From G963708325 sp963708325 (GTDB taxonomy: Bacteria > Actinomycetota > Thermoleophilia > Solirubrobacterales > 70-9): a stretch of 64,000 nt of DNA. The stretch covers positions 1,922,001 through 1,986,000 of the forward strand of contig OY970203.1 of the NCBI GenBank assembly GCA_963708325.1. Reading direction: 5' to 3'. Below, piece after piece: positions 15,776 to 23,997 of this stretch. Below the pieces are notes generated by a model. It was not told where the DNA came from. It ran no database searches and worked only from the letters and a program-made list of their open reading frames with translations. Every line of letters begins with the position of its first letter. Position 1 is the first letter of the stretch. Made by a program: the position numbers and the translations under genes.

Positions 15776-16945
15776 TCAGTCCCCCCAGCCCGGGGGATCG
15801 CCCCCCGGCACCGCCGGCTCGGCGGCCGCCTCGGGGTAGGGAGGGGGCTTGCGACGCTTGCGCACGACGCGCAGCTGGGTCGAGGGATCCCACATGCCTG
15901 CCTCCGCCTGCCTGTCGATCAGCTCGTCGACCGGGGTTCGCGGGCTCTCTCCCTCCATCCACCCGGAGCGGTTGTCGGGGCGCGGGTTGGACCCGTTGTC
16001 CCGCTGGCGGGCGACGTTGAGGCCGTGCCGCTCGAACATGCCGCGGTCGTCCTCCGGCTCCGCCCCGAGCGTCGTCAGGAAGTTGCCCATCATCACGCCG
16101 TTCAGCCCGGCCCGCACGGCCAGCGGCTGCAGCTCGCCGAGGTTCTCCACGCGGCCTCCGCAGAGGCGGAAGAGGGCGTCGGGCAGGATCAGCCTGAAGA
16201 TCGCCACCCACTTGACCACCTCCCACGGGTCCATCAGCGGGCGGTCGCCGAACTTGGTCCCCGAGCGCGGGTTGAGCAGGTTGATGGGCACGGACGTCGG
16301 ATCCACATCGGACAGCTCGAACGCCATCTCCACGCGCTGGCGCGGCGTCTCGCCCAGGTTGAGGATGCCGCCGACGCAGGTCTCCAGGCCGGCGTCGCGG
16401 ACCGCGTCTATCGTGCGCATGCGGCCCTCGTAGCGGACCGTCGTGGACACCTCGGGGTAGTAGGAGCGGGCCGTCTCGACGTTGTGGTGGACGCGCTGGA
16501 TCCCCGCCTCGGAGAGCCGCCGGGCGCGGTCCGGCGAGATGTGGCCGATCGAGGCGCAGCGCTTCAGGTTCGTGTTCGCGGCGACCAGCCGCGCTCCCTC
16601 GAGCACCTTCTCGAAGTCGCGCCGCGAGAGCCCCTGCCCCTGGGTGACCATGCAGAATCGGTGCGCGCCTGCCGCCTCGGCCGCATGGGCGTGCTCGAGG
16701 ATCTGCTCGGGGTCCATCATCGCGTGCATCGGCGTGTCGGCCTCGGCGTAGCGCGACTGCGCGCAGAAGCCGCAGTCCTCCGCGCAGCCACCCGACTTGG
16801 CATTGACCAGCGAGCACATGTCGGTGGAGTCGCCGAACCGCTCCCGCCGCACCGCCCAGGCGCGCTCGACCAGGTCGGCGATCTCCTCGTGGTCGCTCAG
16901 CTCGCCGAGGGCCAGCGCTTCGTCGAAGCCGATCAGGGGGGGCAA
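15776..16945 (-). CDS. bioB: Biotin synthase
   Basis: 389 aa from a TTG start. Radical-SAM motif C-A-E-D-C-G-F-C (Cys 54, 58, 61) for the 4Fe-4S cluster, followed by AQSRYAEADTPMHAMM. Later family blocks: RFCMVTQGQGLSRRDFE, CASIGHIS, HHNVETARSYYPEV, CVGGILNLGET, SVPINLLNPRSGTKF and LCGGRVENLGELQPLAVRAGLNGVMMGNFLTT (region of the second cluster and its Arg ligand). Inserts sulfur into dethiobiotin. A Pro-rich tail of about 60 aa follows the conserved core. First gene of the bioB-bioF-bioD run; a TAGCCT box about 37 nt before the start is a possible -10. Confidence 0.95.
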   Translation of the reverse strand: MPPLIGFDEALALGELSDHEEIADLVERAWAVRRERFGDSTDMCSLVNAKSGGCAEDCGFCAQSRYAEADTPMHAMMDPEQILEHAHAAEAAGAHRFCMVTQGQGLSRRDFEKVLEGARLVAANTNLKRCASIGHISPDRARRLSEAGIQRVHHNVETARSYYPEVSTTVRYEGRMRTIDAVRDAGLETCVGGILNLGETPRQRVEMAFELSDVDPTSVPINLLNPRSGTKFGDRPLMDPWEVVKWVAIFRLILPDALFRLCGGRVENLGELQPLAVRAGLNGVMMGNFLTTLGAEPEDDRGMFERHGLNVARQRDNGSNPRPDNRSGWMEGESPRTPVDELIDRQAEAGMWDPSTQLRVVRKRRKPPPYPEAAAEPAVPGGDPPGWGD

Positions 16946-17044
16946 CGGGACTCCCAGGGGTCGCGGATCGCCGCAAGGCTAGGCGCGACGCCGGACGGCT
17001 TCGCCAGATGACCGACCCCACGACCACGCGCACCTGGATGACGC

Positions 17045-17082
17045 GGATACACCACGCGGCCCTGGATACACCACGCGGCCCT
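17045..17082. repeat. Perfect 19-bp tandem duplication
   Basis: Two adjacent identical copies of GGATACACCACGCGGCCCT (17045-17063 and 17064-17082), followed by GGA, in the 210-bp region between divergent bioB and the first sulfatase gene. Probably a slippage duplication; it changes promoter spacing but has no evident dyad. Confidence 0.85.
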
Positions 17083-17155
17083 GGAATCAATCGTCTAGGC
17101 TCGAACCTCGCGTGTCGCCATCGAAGACGGGCACGACGGGCTCGCGAGGCGGGCA

Positions 17156-18907
17156 TTGACGCGGCGAAGGCTGGCGACGGCCATGGCGGTGGCGGCGGCG
17201 GCCTCCGGCGCCCTGGTGCTCGGGCACACCGGCGGCGGCTGGAGGCCGGGCGCGGTCGCGCGCGCCGCGCGCTTCGCTCCGAACATCGTCGTGGTGATGA
17301 GCGACGACCAGACGCAGGCGACGCTGCAATTCATGCCGAACGTGCGCAGCCTGATCGCGCGCCGAGGCGCGCGCTTTCCCGACAGCTTCGTCAACGAGCC
17401 GCTCTGCTGCCCCTCGCGCTCGACGCTGCTGACGGGGCAGTACGCGCACAACCACGGCGTCCTCGACAACACGCCCCCCGACGGAGGCTTCGACAAGCTC
17501 GACTCCTCCAGCACGCTCCCGGTCTGGCTGCGCCGCGCCGGCTACTACACGGGGGAGATCGGCAAGTACCTGAACGGCTACCAGTCGCACCGAAACGACG
17601 CCAACCCGATCCCCCCCGGCTGGACCGAGTGGCATGCCGCCACGGTCAGCGACGACTACTACTCCTACGAGCTCGCCGAGAACCACTACGACGGCCTCTT
17701 CCACGACGAGGTCTCGCTGCGCGACTACGGCGCGGCGCCGCAGGACTACTCCACAGACGTCTACACCGCCAAGGCGGTCGACTTCGTCACCCGCCGCGCG
17801 ATCTACGACCAGCCGTTCTTCCTCTGGCTGAACTACCTTGGCCCGCACGTCGGCGGGCCGGAGCCGAGCCCCAACCCGCCTTCGGACTGCGAGGGCACCG
17901 CCAAGCCCGCCCCCCGGGACGCCGACGCGCTCGATGGCGCGCACCTGCCGATCCCGCCCAGCTTCAACGAGGCCGACGTGTCCGACAAGCCGGGCGACAT
18001 CCAGGCGCAGCCTCCGCTCACCGGCGGCGACATCGCCAACATCCGGCGCCGCTATCGCTGCCGGGCGGAATCGCTGCTGTCCGAGGACAGGGGTGTGGGG
18101 GAGATCATGCGGGCCCTGCGCGACAGCGGCGAGCTTCACAACACGATGGTGCTGTTCACCTCCGACAACGGCTTCATCGAGGGAGAGCACCGCGTGGACG
18201 GAAAGGCGCGCCTCTACGAGGAGGCGCTGCGGGTGCCGCTGGCGATTCGCGGCCCCGGCGTCGTGCCGGACACGACCGTGCGCGAGATGGCCACGAACGC
18301 CGACCTCGCCGCCACCATCCTCGACGCGGCCAACGCGACACCGGGCCTGCCACAGGACGGGCGCTCGCTCTTGCCCCTCACCCGCCATCCGTCGCGCGAG
18401 CGCGGGCGTGCGCTGGAGATGGAGACGCGGACCGCGGAGGCGATCCACACCCGCCGCGACCTCTACGTCGAGCACCACAGCGGCGAGCGCGAGCTCTACG
18501 ACCTCGTGCGCGATCCATACGAGCTGCGCAGCCGCCACCACGACCCCGCCTACGCGGCGACGAAGGAGAGGCTGGCGACGGAGCTGGCGAGCCTGCGCCA
18601 CTGCTCCGGGCGGGCCTGCCTGCGCACGCCGGCCGTCTCGCTTGCGATCGGCGCGCGCCGCGGCCCCGGCGGCTGCCGGCGTCGCCCGGTGGCGGCGGCG
18701 CTCGCCGGGGACGGCGCCGGCCACCTCGTCGAGGCACGCTTCCACGTCGACGGCCGGCTGGCCGGCACGGACCGCACCGCGCCGTTCCGGATCGGGCTCC
18801 CGTGGAGTCGGCTGAGCCGTCACGCCAGCGCACGGGTGGACGCCGTGGCGTGGTTCGACGACGGCCGCCGGATGACGCTGGAGCGGCGGGTCAGCGCATG
18901 CCGCTGA
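17156..18907 (+). CDS. Exported sulfatase (type I, formylglycine)
   Basis: 583 aa from TTG 17156 with GAGGCGGG upstream. An Arg-rich start and hydrophobic stretch (residues 2-23) form a signal peptide. Alkaline-phosphatase-like sulfatase fold: metal site VVVMSDDQT (Asp 50/51), formylglycine motif C84-C-P-S-R with STLLTGQYAHNHG, GKYLNGY, and the second metal site TSDNGF. The last 110 residues or so form a separate beta-rich domain with several Cys (HCSGRACLRTPAV to SACR). Hydrolyses sulfate esters of glycans or lipids outside the membrane; substrate unknown. Activity needs a formylglycine-generating enzyme not found in this window. Tandem paralogue of the next gene. Confidence 0.9.
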   Translation: MTRRRLATAMAVAAAASGALVLGHTGGGWRPGAVARAARFAPNIVVVMSDDQTQATLQFMPNVRSLIARRGARFPDSFVNEPLCCPSRSTLLTGQYAHNHGVLDNTPPDGGFDKLDSSSTLPVWLRRAGYYTGEIGKYLNGYQSHRNDANPIPPGWTEWHAATVSDDYYSYELAENHYDGLFHDEVSLRDYGAAPQDYSTDVYTAKAVDFVTRRAIYDQPFFLWLNYLGPHVGGPEPSPNPPSDCEGTAKPAPRDADALDGAHLPIPPSFNEADVSDKPGDIQAQPPLTGGDIANIRRRYRCRAESLLSEDRGVGEIMRALRDSGELHNTMVLFTSDNGFIEGEHRVDGKARLYEEALRVPLAIRGPGVVPDTTVREMATNADLAATILDAANATPGLPQDGRSLLPLTRHPSRERGRALEMETRTAEAIHTRRDLYVEHHSGERELYDLVRDPYELRSRHHDPAYAATKERLATELASLRHCSGRACLRTPAVSLAIGARRGPGGCRRRPVAAALAGDGAGHLVEARFHVDGRLAGTDRTAPFRIGLPWSRLSRHASARVDAVAWFDDGRRMTLERRVSACR

Positions 18908-18947
18908 GGCCGCTACTCTGCCCGGCGGCCGTGTTTGAAGCTGGGCA

Positions 18948-20717
18948 ATGGGGAGGCTGATCGAACGAAGCGCCCTCGCGCGCGGGTCCCGCGCTCTCGC
19001 GCTGCTGGCCGCGGCGGCATCCGCTGCCCTCGGCCCGGCCGCCGGCGGCGAGGGTGCCGCCGGCGCGACCGCGCAGCCGCCGCCCAACGTGGTCGTGGTC
19101 ACCACGGACGATCAGACCGAGGACTCGCTGCGCTTCATGCCCAACGTTCGGTCGCTGCTCGTCAAGCGGGGAGCGGTCTTTCCCGACAGCTTCGTCAACT
19201 TCTCGCTGTGCTGCCCATCCCGCTCGACCTTCCTCACCGGGCAGTACGCCCACAACCACGGCGTGCTCGACAACAGTCCGCCGAGGGGGGGCTTCGACAA
19301 GCTCGACTCGACGAACACGCTTGCGGTCTGGCTCCAGAACGCCGGCTACAACACGGGCCTGATCGGCAAGTATCTCAACGGCTACCCGGATCACCGCACA
19401 GACGACCCGCCCCTGATCCCGCCGGGCTGGACCGAGTGGCACGGCTCGACGACCACGGACCAGTACTACGAGTACGAGCTGAACGAGAACTTCCTCGACG
19501 GCCAGCTCCAGCCTCACGGCAGCCTGTTCACATACGACAGCGCCCCCGAGGACTACTCGACCGACCTCGAAACGGCCAGGGCGGTCGACTTCATCCAGCG
19601 GGGGGTCCAGCAGCCCCGGCCGTTCTTCCTCTGGCTCACCTACCTCGCTCCGCACTGGGGCGGGCCCGAGCCCAGCCCCAACCCGCCGGACGACTGCAAC
19701 GGCAGCGCCAAGCCGGCACCCCGCCATGCCACCGCCTTCGATTCCGAACCGCTGCCGATCCCGCCCAACTTCAACGAGGAGGACGTGTCCGACAAGCCGG
19801 CGGAGATGCAGAGCATGCCCAGCCTGTCCAGCTTCGACGTCTCAAGGATTCGCCGTTGGTACCGCTGCCGGATCGAGTCGCTGCAGGCCGTGGACGAGGG
19901 CGTGCAGCAGCTGGTGCGGACGCTGCGGGAGACGGGCGCGCTGGCAAACACGCTGATTGTCCTCACCTCCGACAACGGGTTCTTCGCCGGCGAGCACCGC
20001 ATCCTCAGGGGCAAGCGAACGCTCTACGAGGAGTCGATCCGGGTGCCGCTGGCGATCCGTGGCCCGGGGATCCCACGGGGTGTGAGGGTGAGCGACATGG
20101 CGATCAACGCCGACCTCGCGCCGACGATCCTCGACGCCACCGGCGTCGCTCCCGGGCTCACGGAGGACGGTCGCTCGCTGCTGCCCTTCGCGCGCACCCC
20201 AACCGTCGAGCGCGGACGGGAGCTGGAGATCGAGACCGCAAGCTTCGCGGCGGTGCGCACCCGCCGCTACATCTACGCCGAGCACGCCAGCGGCGAGAGG
20301 GAGCTGTACGACCTGGTCAACGACCCCTACGAGTTACAGAGCCTGCATGCCGACCCGGCTTACGCCGGGGTGATGAGCCGGCTCGCCGCGGAGCTGGCCC
20401 GGCTCCGCTCCTGCGGGGGGCAGAGCTGCCTGACGACACCTGCCCTGCACCTCGACCTGAGCATGCGTCGCCGTCCCGACGGCTGCCTGCGCCGGCCCGT
20501 TCACGGCGTCGTCGCCGGCGAGGACGTGGGGGCCGTGAGCCAAGCGCGCTTCCTCGTCAACGGCCAGCTCGTCGGAAAGGACGGCAGCCGCCCGTTTGAG
20601 CGCACGCTTCCGTACGCGCTGCTCGCCAGCCGCGTCGAGGCGCACGTTCGCGCGGTGGCGCTGCTCACGGACGGCAGGCGGATGACGATGGACCGCTCGA
20701 TCACCGCCTGCCGCTGA
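18948..20717 (+). CDS. Exported sulfatase (type I), tandem paralogue
   Basis: 589 aa from ATG 18948. Signal peptide (about residues 1-40), metal site VVVTTDDQT (Asp 54/55), formylglycine motif C88-C-P-S-R followed by STFLTGQYAHNHG, GKYLNGYPDH, TSDNGFFAGEHR. It is collinear with the preceding sulfatase over its full length, including the C-terminal Cys-containing domain (SCGGQSCLTTPAL to TACR), so the pair arose by tandem duplication, now well diverged. Differences lie mainly in the loops expected to form the substrate pocket, suggesting related but distinct sulfated substrates. Confidence 0.9.
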   Translation: MGRLIERSALARGSRALALLAAAASAALGPAAGGEGAAGATAQPPPNVVVVTTDDQTEDSLRFMPNVRSLLVKRGAVFPDSFVNFSLCCPSRSTFLTGQYAHNHGVLDNSPPRGGFDKLDSTNTLAVWLQNAGYNTGLIGKYLNGYPDHRTDDPPLIPPGWTEWHGSTTTDQYYEYELNENFLDGQLQPHGSLFTYDSAPEDYSTDLETARAVDFIQRGVQQPRPFFLWLTYLAPHWGGPEPSPNPPDDCNGSAKPAPRHATAFDSEPLPIPPNFNEEDVSDKPAEMQSMPSLSSFDVSRIRRWYRCRIESLQAVDEGVQQLVRTLRETGALANTLIVLTSDNGFFAGEHRILRGKRTLYEESIRVPLAIRGPGIPRGVRVSDMAINADLAPTILDATGVAPGLTEDGRSLLPFARTPTVERGRELEIETASFAAVRTRRYIYAEHASGERELYDLVNDPYELQSLHADPAYAGVMSRLAAELARLRSCGGQSCLTTPALHLDLSMRRRPDGCLRRPVHGVVAGEDVGAVSQARFLVNGQLVGKDGSRPFERTLPYALLASRVEAHVRAVALLTDGRRMTMDRSITACR

Positions 20718-20759
20718 GCGCGCGCCGCCACCGCCCCGCCAGCCGCTACCTTTCGCCGC

Positions 20760-21875
20760 TTGCCCGCCGGGGAGAGAAGAAGGGGGGCGATCGTGACCCT
20801 CGCCTGCGCAGCGCTCGCCTGCGGCGCGGCCACCGCCGGCTCCGCACCGGCGCAGCCGGGCGCGGCGACGCCGAGCGTCGCCGCCGGCCGTCTCAGCAAC
20901 GCCCAGCTCGTCGGCGAGCGCATCGTCACCGGCTTCTCCGGAACCAGCGTGCCGGGGGCGCTGCGCAGGCGGATCGAGCGCGGCGGCGTCGCCGGGGTGA
21001 TCCTTTTCTCCTCCAACTTCAGCGGCAGGGCGGGCGCCCGCCGGCTGATCGCCGACCTCCAGGCGATCCCGCGGCCGCGGCGCCTGCGCGATCCCCTGCT
21101 GGTGATGGTCGACCAGGAGGGCGGGCTCGTGAAGCGGCTGTCCGGGCCGCCGTGCTGCTCCGCCCAGACGATGGGCAGCCGCGGGCCGGCCTTCTCGCGC
21201 GAGCAGGGCTTTCGCACCGGCCGCAGCCTCGGCGGCGTGGGCGTGAACGTGGACCTGGCGCCGGTGCTCGACGTCGCCCGCCGGGGCAGCGCGATCGGCG
21301 CCGAGCATCGCGCGTTCGGGCGCAGCGCCGGGCGAGTCGCGCGGACCGCGAACCCGTTCGCCTACGGCCTCCAGCAGCGCGGGGTGGCGGCGGCGGCGAA
21401 GCACTTCCCCGGGCTGGGGGCCGCTCGCGCCAACACCGACGCGCAGGCGGCCCGCATCCGGCTCTCCCGCCGCACCCTGCGCGAGGTGGACGAGCATCCC
21501 TATCGCCGCTTCACGCGCCTCAACGGCCGCGTGGTGATGATCTCCCACGCGATCTACACGGCGTTCTCCAACCGTCCCGCCTCGTTCACTCGCGAGATCG
21601 CGGTGCGCGAGCTTCGCCGCCGGCTCGGCTTCGACGGCGTCTCGATCTCCGACGCGCTCGAGGCGGCGGCGCTCAGCCGCTACGGAGGCGCCGGCACCCT
21701 CGCGCGGCGCGTCGCCAAGGCCGGGACCGACCTGCTGCTGTTCACCGGCTACCGCGACGCGGTGGCGGCCGCCGGCTCGCTGCGCAACGCCCTGCGCCAG
21801 GGCAGGATCTCGCGCCAGAACTTCAAGCTGTCGGCGCAGCGCGTGCTCGACCTGCGCGCCCGCATCTCGATGTGA
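20760..21875 (+). CDS. Exported glycoside hydrolase family 3 (NagZ-like) protein
   Basis: 371 aa from TTG 20760; this start gives an Arg-rich n-region (GERRR) before the hydrophobic core LACAALACGAA, a good signal peptide, and lies 7 nt after a TACCTT box. GTG at 20793 has a better AAGGGGGG ribosome-binding site but loses the positive n-region. GH3 N-terminal domain: GVILFSSNF, LLVMVDQEGGLVKRL, NVDLAPVLDV, AAAKHFPGLG, and nucleophile Asp in FDGVSISDALEAAAL. The NagZ general-acid loop normally reads KHFPGHG...DSH; here the second His is Leu (GLG) and DSH is NTDAQ, so catalysis by the usual mechanism is doubtful. Confidence 0.8.
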   Translation: MPAGERRRGAIVTLACAALACGAATAGSAPAQPGAATPSVAAGRLSNAQLVGERIVTGFSGTSVPGALRRRIERGGVAGVILFSSNFSGRAGARRLIADLQAIPRPRRLRDPLLVMVDQEGGLVKRLSGPPCCSAQTMGSRGPAFSREQGFRTGRSLGGVGVNVDLAPVLDVARRGSAIGAEHRAFGRSAGRVARTANPFAYGLQQRGVAAAAKHFPGLGAARANTDAQAARIRLSRRTLREVDEHPYRRFTRLNGRVVMISHAIYTAFSNRPASFTREIAVRELRRRLGFDGVSISDALEAAALSRYGGAGTLARRVAKAGTDLLLFTGYRDAVAAAGSLRNALRQGRISRQNFKLSAQRVLDLRARISM

Positions 21876-21878
21876 GCG

Positions 21879-22157
21879 CTATCGGGCGCGGTCGATCTCA
21901 CGCTGGATCTCGTCCTCGCTGATCGGCTTGGTGCCGTAGACGTCCCAGGCGTTCAGCCCGACGCCGATGCCCCAGCCCGCGATCGGGAAGATCGGCCAGA
22001 AGAAGCCGGCGCCCGTCACCGCCCAGATCACCACCAGGAACGCGTTGACCGCCAGGTAGGCGACGACGTGGGTGCGAAATCCGCGCCGCTTCTCGATCCG
22101 CTTTAGCGCCTGGCTGCGGGCGTCGCCGTCGCCGGCGCTCGCATCGGTCTCGGCCAT
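21879..22157 (-). CDS. 2TM domain protein
   Basis: 92 aa from ATG 22157, preceded by GAGGAGGG. A charged helix KRIEKRRGFRTHVVAYLAVN leads into two membrane helices (AYLAVNAFLVVIWAVTG and FFWPIFPIAGWGIGVGLNAWDVY), the conserved layout of the small 2TM family (KR..kkr.f..H...Y..vN..L..iW). The C-terminus is acidic (ISEDEIQREIDRAR). In other bacteria such domains are often attached to histidine kinases; here it stands alone and its role is unknown. Convergent with the GH3 gene, only 3 nt apart. Confidence 0.8.
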   Translation of the reverse strand: MAETDASAGDGDARSQALKRIEKRRGFRTHVVAYLAVNAFLVVIWAVTGAGFFWPIFPIAGWGIGVGLNAWDVYGTKPISEDEIQREIDRAR

Positions 22158-22188
22158 CTGACCCTCCTCGGTCGCTCGCTCGCCCAGC

Positions 22189-23007
22189 CTACCTTCCGCG
22201 CCAGCGCGGACTGCGCTTCTCGGCAAAGGCGCGAATCCCCTCGCGGAAGTCCTCCGATTCGAAGCACGACTGGCGCAGCTCGACCAGCTCGCCCTCCTGC
22301 TCGGGGCTGAGCCGGGGCAGGGCGGCGAGTGTGTCGATCGCGCGCTTGTTGCCCTTCAGCGAGAGCGGCGCGTTGGCGGCGATCTCGCTCGCCAGCGCGA
22401 CCGTGGCGCCGGCGATCTCGCCCTCCGCGACGACCTCGTTGACCAGCCCGATCTCCTCGGCCCGCTCGGCGGAGACGTTGCGCCCGGTGAGGAACAGCTC
22501 CTTCGTGCGGGCCACGCCGATCGCGTCGACGAATCGCCGCAGACCGGTGTGGCTGTAGATCAATCCGAGCTTGGCCGGCGGCATCCCGAGCTTCGATCCC
22601 GCCTCGGCGATGCGCAGGTCGCAGGTCAGCGCCAGCTCGAGGCCGCCACCGAGGCAGGGCCCGGCTATCGACGCCAGCGTCGGGTAGGGATAGGCGGCGA
22701 CGGCCTCGATCGCGGCGGCGAACGGATGCGCCACCAGCGCCTCCGCGTCGCGCTCGAAGCTTGCGTCCGGTATGCCGGCGATGTCGTAGCCGGCTGAGAA
22801 GACGCCCTCGGCCCCGGTGATCACGACGCAGCGGACCTCGATCCCGTCGTCGAGCCTTGGCATCGTCTCCGCGATCGCGCCGAGGGTGTCGTGGTCGAGC
22901 GCGTTGCGGCGCTCCGGCCGGTTGAGCGTCAGCCGCGCCACCGCCTCCGCGGGCCGATCGAGGAGGAGCTTGCCTTCGGCCAGCTTCTCGACGCTTCCGC
23001 CCTCCAT
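22189..23007 (-). CDS. Enoyl-CoA hydratase/isomerase family protein
   Basis: 272 aa crotonase-fold enzyme. Oxyanion-hole segments GVFSAGYDIAGIP and IAGPCLGGGLELALTCDLRIAE, later AKLGLIYSHTGLRRFVDAIG and the C-terminal FREGIRAFAEKRSPRWRGR. Acts on enoyl-CoA thioesters in the cytosol. The catalytic Glu of hydratases at the second active-site position is not clear (HTGLRR region), so isomerase or another crotonase activity is possible. It lies 9 nt after the free biotinyl carrier domain and is likely co-transcribed with it. Confidence 0.85.
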   Translation of the reverse strand: MEGGSVEKLAEGKLLLDRPAEAVARLTLNRPERRNALDHDTLGAIAETMPRLDDGIEVRCVVITGAEGVFSAGYDIAGIPDASFERDAEALVAHPFAAAIEAVAAYPYPTLASIAGPCLGGGLELALTCDLRIAEAGSKLGMPPAKLGLIYSHTGLRRFVDAIGVARTKELFLTGRNVSAERAEEIGLVNEVVAEGEIAGATVALASEIAANAPLSLKGNKRAIDTLAALPRLSPEQEGELVELRQSCFESEDFREGIRAFAEKRSPRWRGR

Positions 23008-23016
23008 CCGGCGGCT

Positions 23017-23229
23017 CTACTCCAGCACGACGAGCACGTCGCCCTCGGAGACCGAGTCGCCTTCGGCGCAGCGGATCTCCTTGACGACGCCGGCGTCCTC
23101 GGCCTCGACCGGCATCTCCATCTTCATGGACTCCAGGATCACCACCGTGTCGCCGTCGTCGACCTCGTCGCCGACGCCGACCTCGACCTTCCAGACCGTT
23201 CCGGTGATGTGCGCCTCGATCTCGGCCAC
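23017..23229 (-). CDS. Free-standing biotinyl carrier domain (BCCP-like)
   Basis: 70 aa from GTG 23229; the whole protein is one biotinyl/lipoyl domain. The biotin attachment site is ESMKMEM with Lys 36; the two halves of the flattened barrel (TGTVWKVEVGVGDEVDDGDTV and AGVVKEIRCAEGDSVSEGDVLVVLE) are both complete. It would carry carboxybiotin for an acyl-CoA carboxylase whose biotin carboxylase is not in this window; a carboxyltransferase subunit is encoded at 38436-40211. A TATTCT box 10 nt before the GTG is a possible -10 with a very short leader. Confidence 0.9.
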   Translation of the reverse strand: MAEIEAHITGTVWKVEVGVGDEVDDGDTVVILESMKMEMPVEAEDAGVVKEIRCAEGDSVSEGDVLVVLE

Positions 23230-23252
23230 GTCGCGCGGCAGAATACCCGCCC

Positions 23253-23987
23253 GTGCGACCAGACGGGCAAGCCGCCAAGGCCGCCGGTGGCGCTAATCGC
23301 TCCGCCCACGGGGTCACCGCGATCGTCGCTGCCCGCAACGAGGCGGACCGGATCGGCGCGACGCTCGACGCGCTGCGCACGGCGCTGCCGGGGGCGACGA
23401 TCTACGTCGCCGACGACGCCTCCACCGACGGCACGGGCGAGATTGCAATGGGCGCCGGGGCGACCGTGGTGACGCGGCGCCGCCCCCACGGCAAGGGCGC
23501 CAACGTGACGGCGGCCGCCGAGGCCGCGCTCGGCGACGGGCCAGGCCCGGCGGTCGTGCTGCTCTGCGACGCTGACCTGGGCTCGTCGGCGGCGGCGCTG
23601 GCGGCGCTGGTCGAGGCCGTCGAACGCGGCGACTGCGATCTGGCCGTGGCGGCCTTCTCCCGACGGGTGGGGGGCGGCTTCGGCCTGGCGGTGGGGTTCG
23701 CCCGCTGGGCGATCGAGCGGCTCGCCGGCCGCCGCATGCGGGCGCCGATCTCGGGCCAGCGGGCGATGCGTGCCGACGTCCTGCGGGCGGCGCTGCCGCT
23801 GGCGGACGGGTTCGGGATGGAGATCGGGCTCACGGTCGACGCCCTGCGCTCGGGCCGCACCGTGGCCGAGATCGAGCTGGACCTCGAGCACCGCGCGACC
23901 GCGCGCACGCCCGGCGGCTTTCTCCACCGCGGCCGCCAGCTGCGCGACTTCGCGCGCGTCTACCTCTCGCGGCGGCGAGCGGGATAG
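23253..23987 (+). CDS. Glycosyltransferase family 2 protein
   Basis: 244 aa from GTG 23253. GT-A fold start HGVTAIVAARNEADRIGATLDAL, then IYVADDASTDGTGE and DADLGSS, which carries the DxD-type metal site. The RGHKG-like GKGANV segment and ISGQRAMRADVL resemble dolichyl-phosphate or polyprenyl-phosphate glycosyltransferases. No membrane anchor. Probably transfers a sugar from a nucleotide sugar to a lipid or diol acceptor. Divergent from the biotinyl carrier gene; glpK follows 10 nt later. Confidence 0.82.
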   Translation: MRPDGQAAKAAGGANRSAHGVTAIVAARNEADRIGATLDALRTALPGATIYVADDASTDGTGEIAMGAGATVVTRRRPHGKGANVTAAAEAALGDGPGPAVVLLCDADLGSSAAALAALVEAVERGDCDLAVAAFSRRVGGGFGLAVGFARWAIERLAGRRMRAPISGQRAMRADVLRAALPLADGFGMEIGLTVDALRSGRTVAEIELDLEHRATARTPGGFLHRGRQLRDFARVYLSRRRAG

Positions 23988-23997
23988 CCTGACCGCC

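Noticed and set aside
13767..17156. 1129-aa minus-strand frame covering bioD, bioF and bioB
   Set aside because: Only its last 227 codons code (bioD). The rest is Arg/Gly/Ala-rich shadow of bioF and bioB, which are read in other frames of the same strand with full family signatures.
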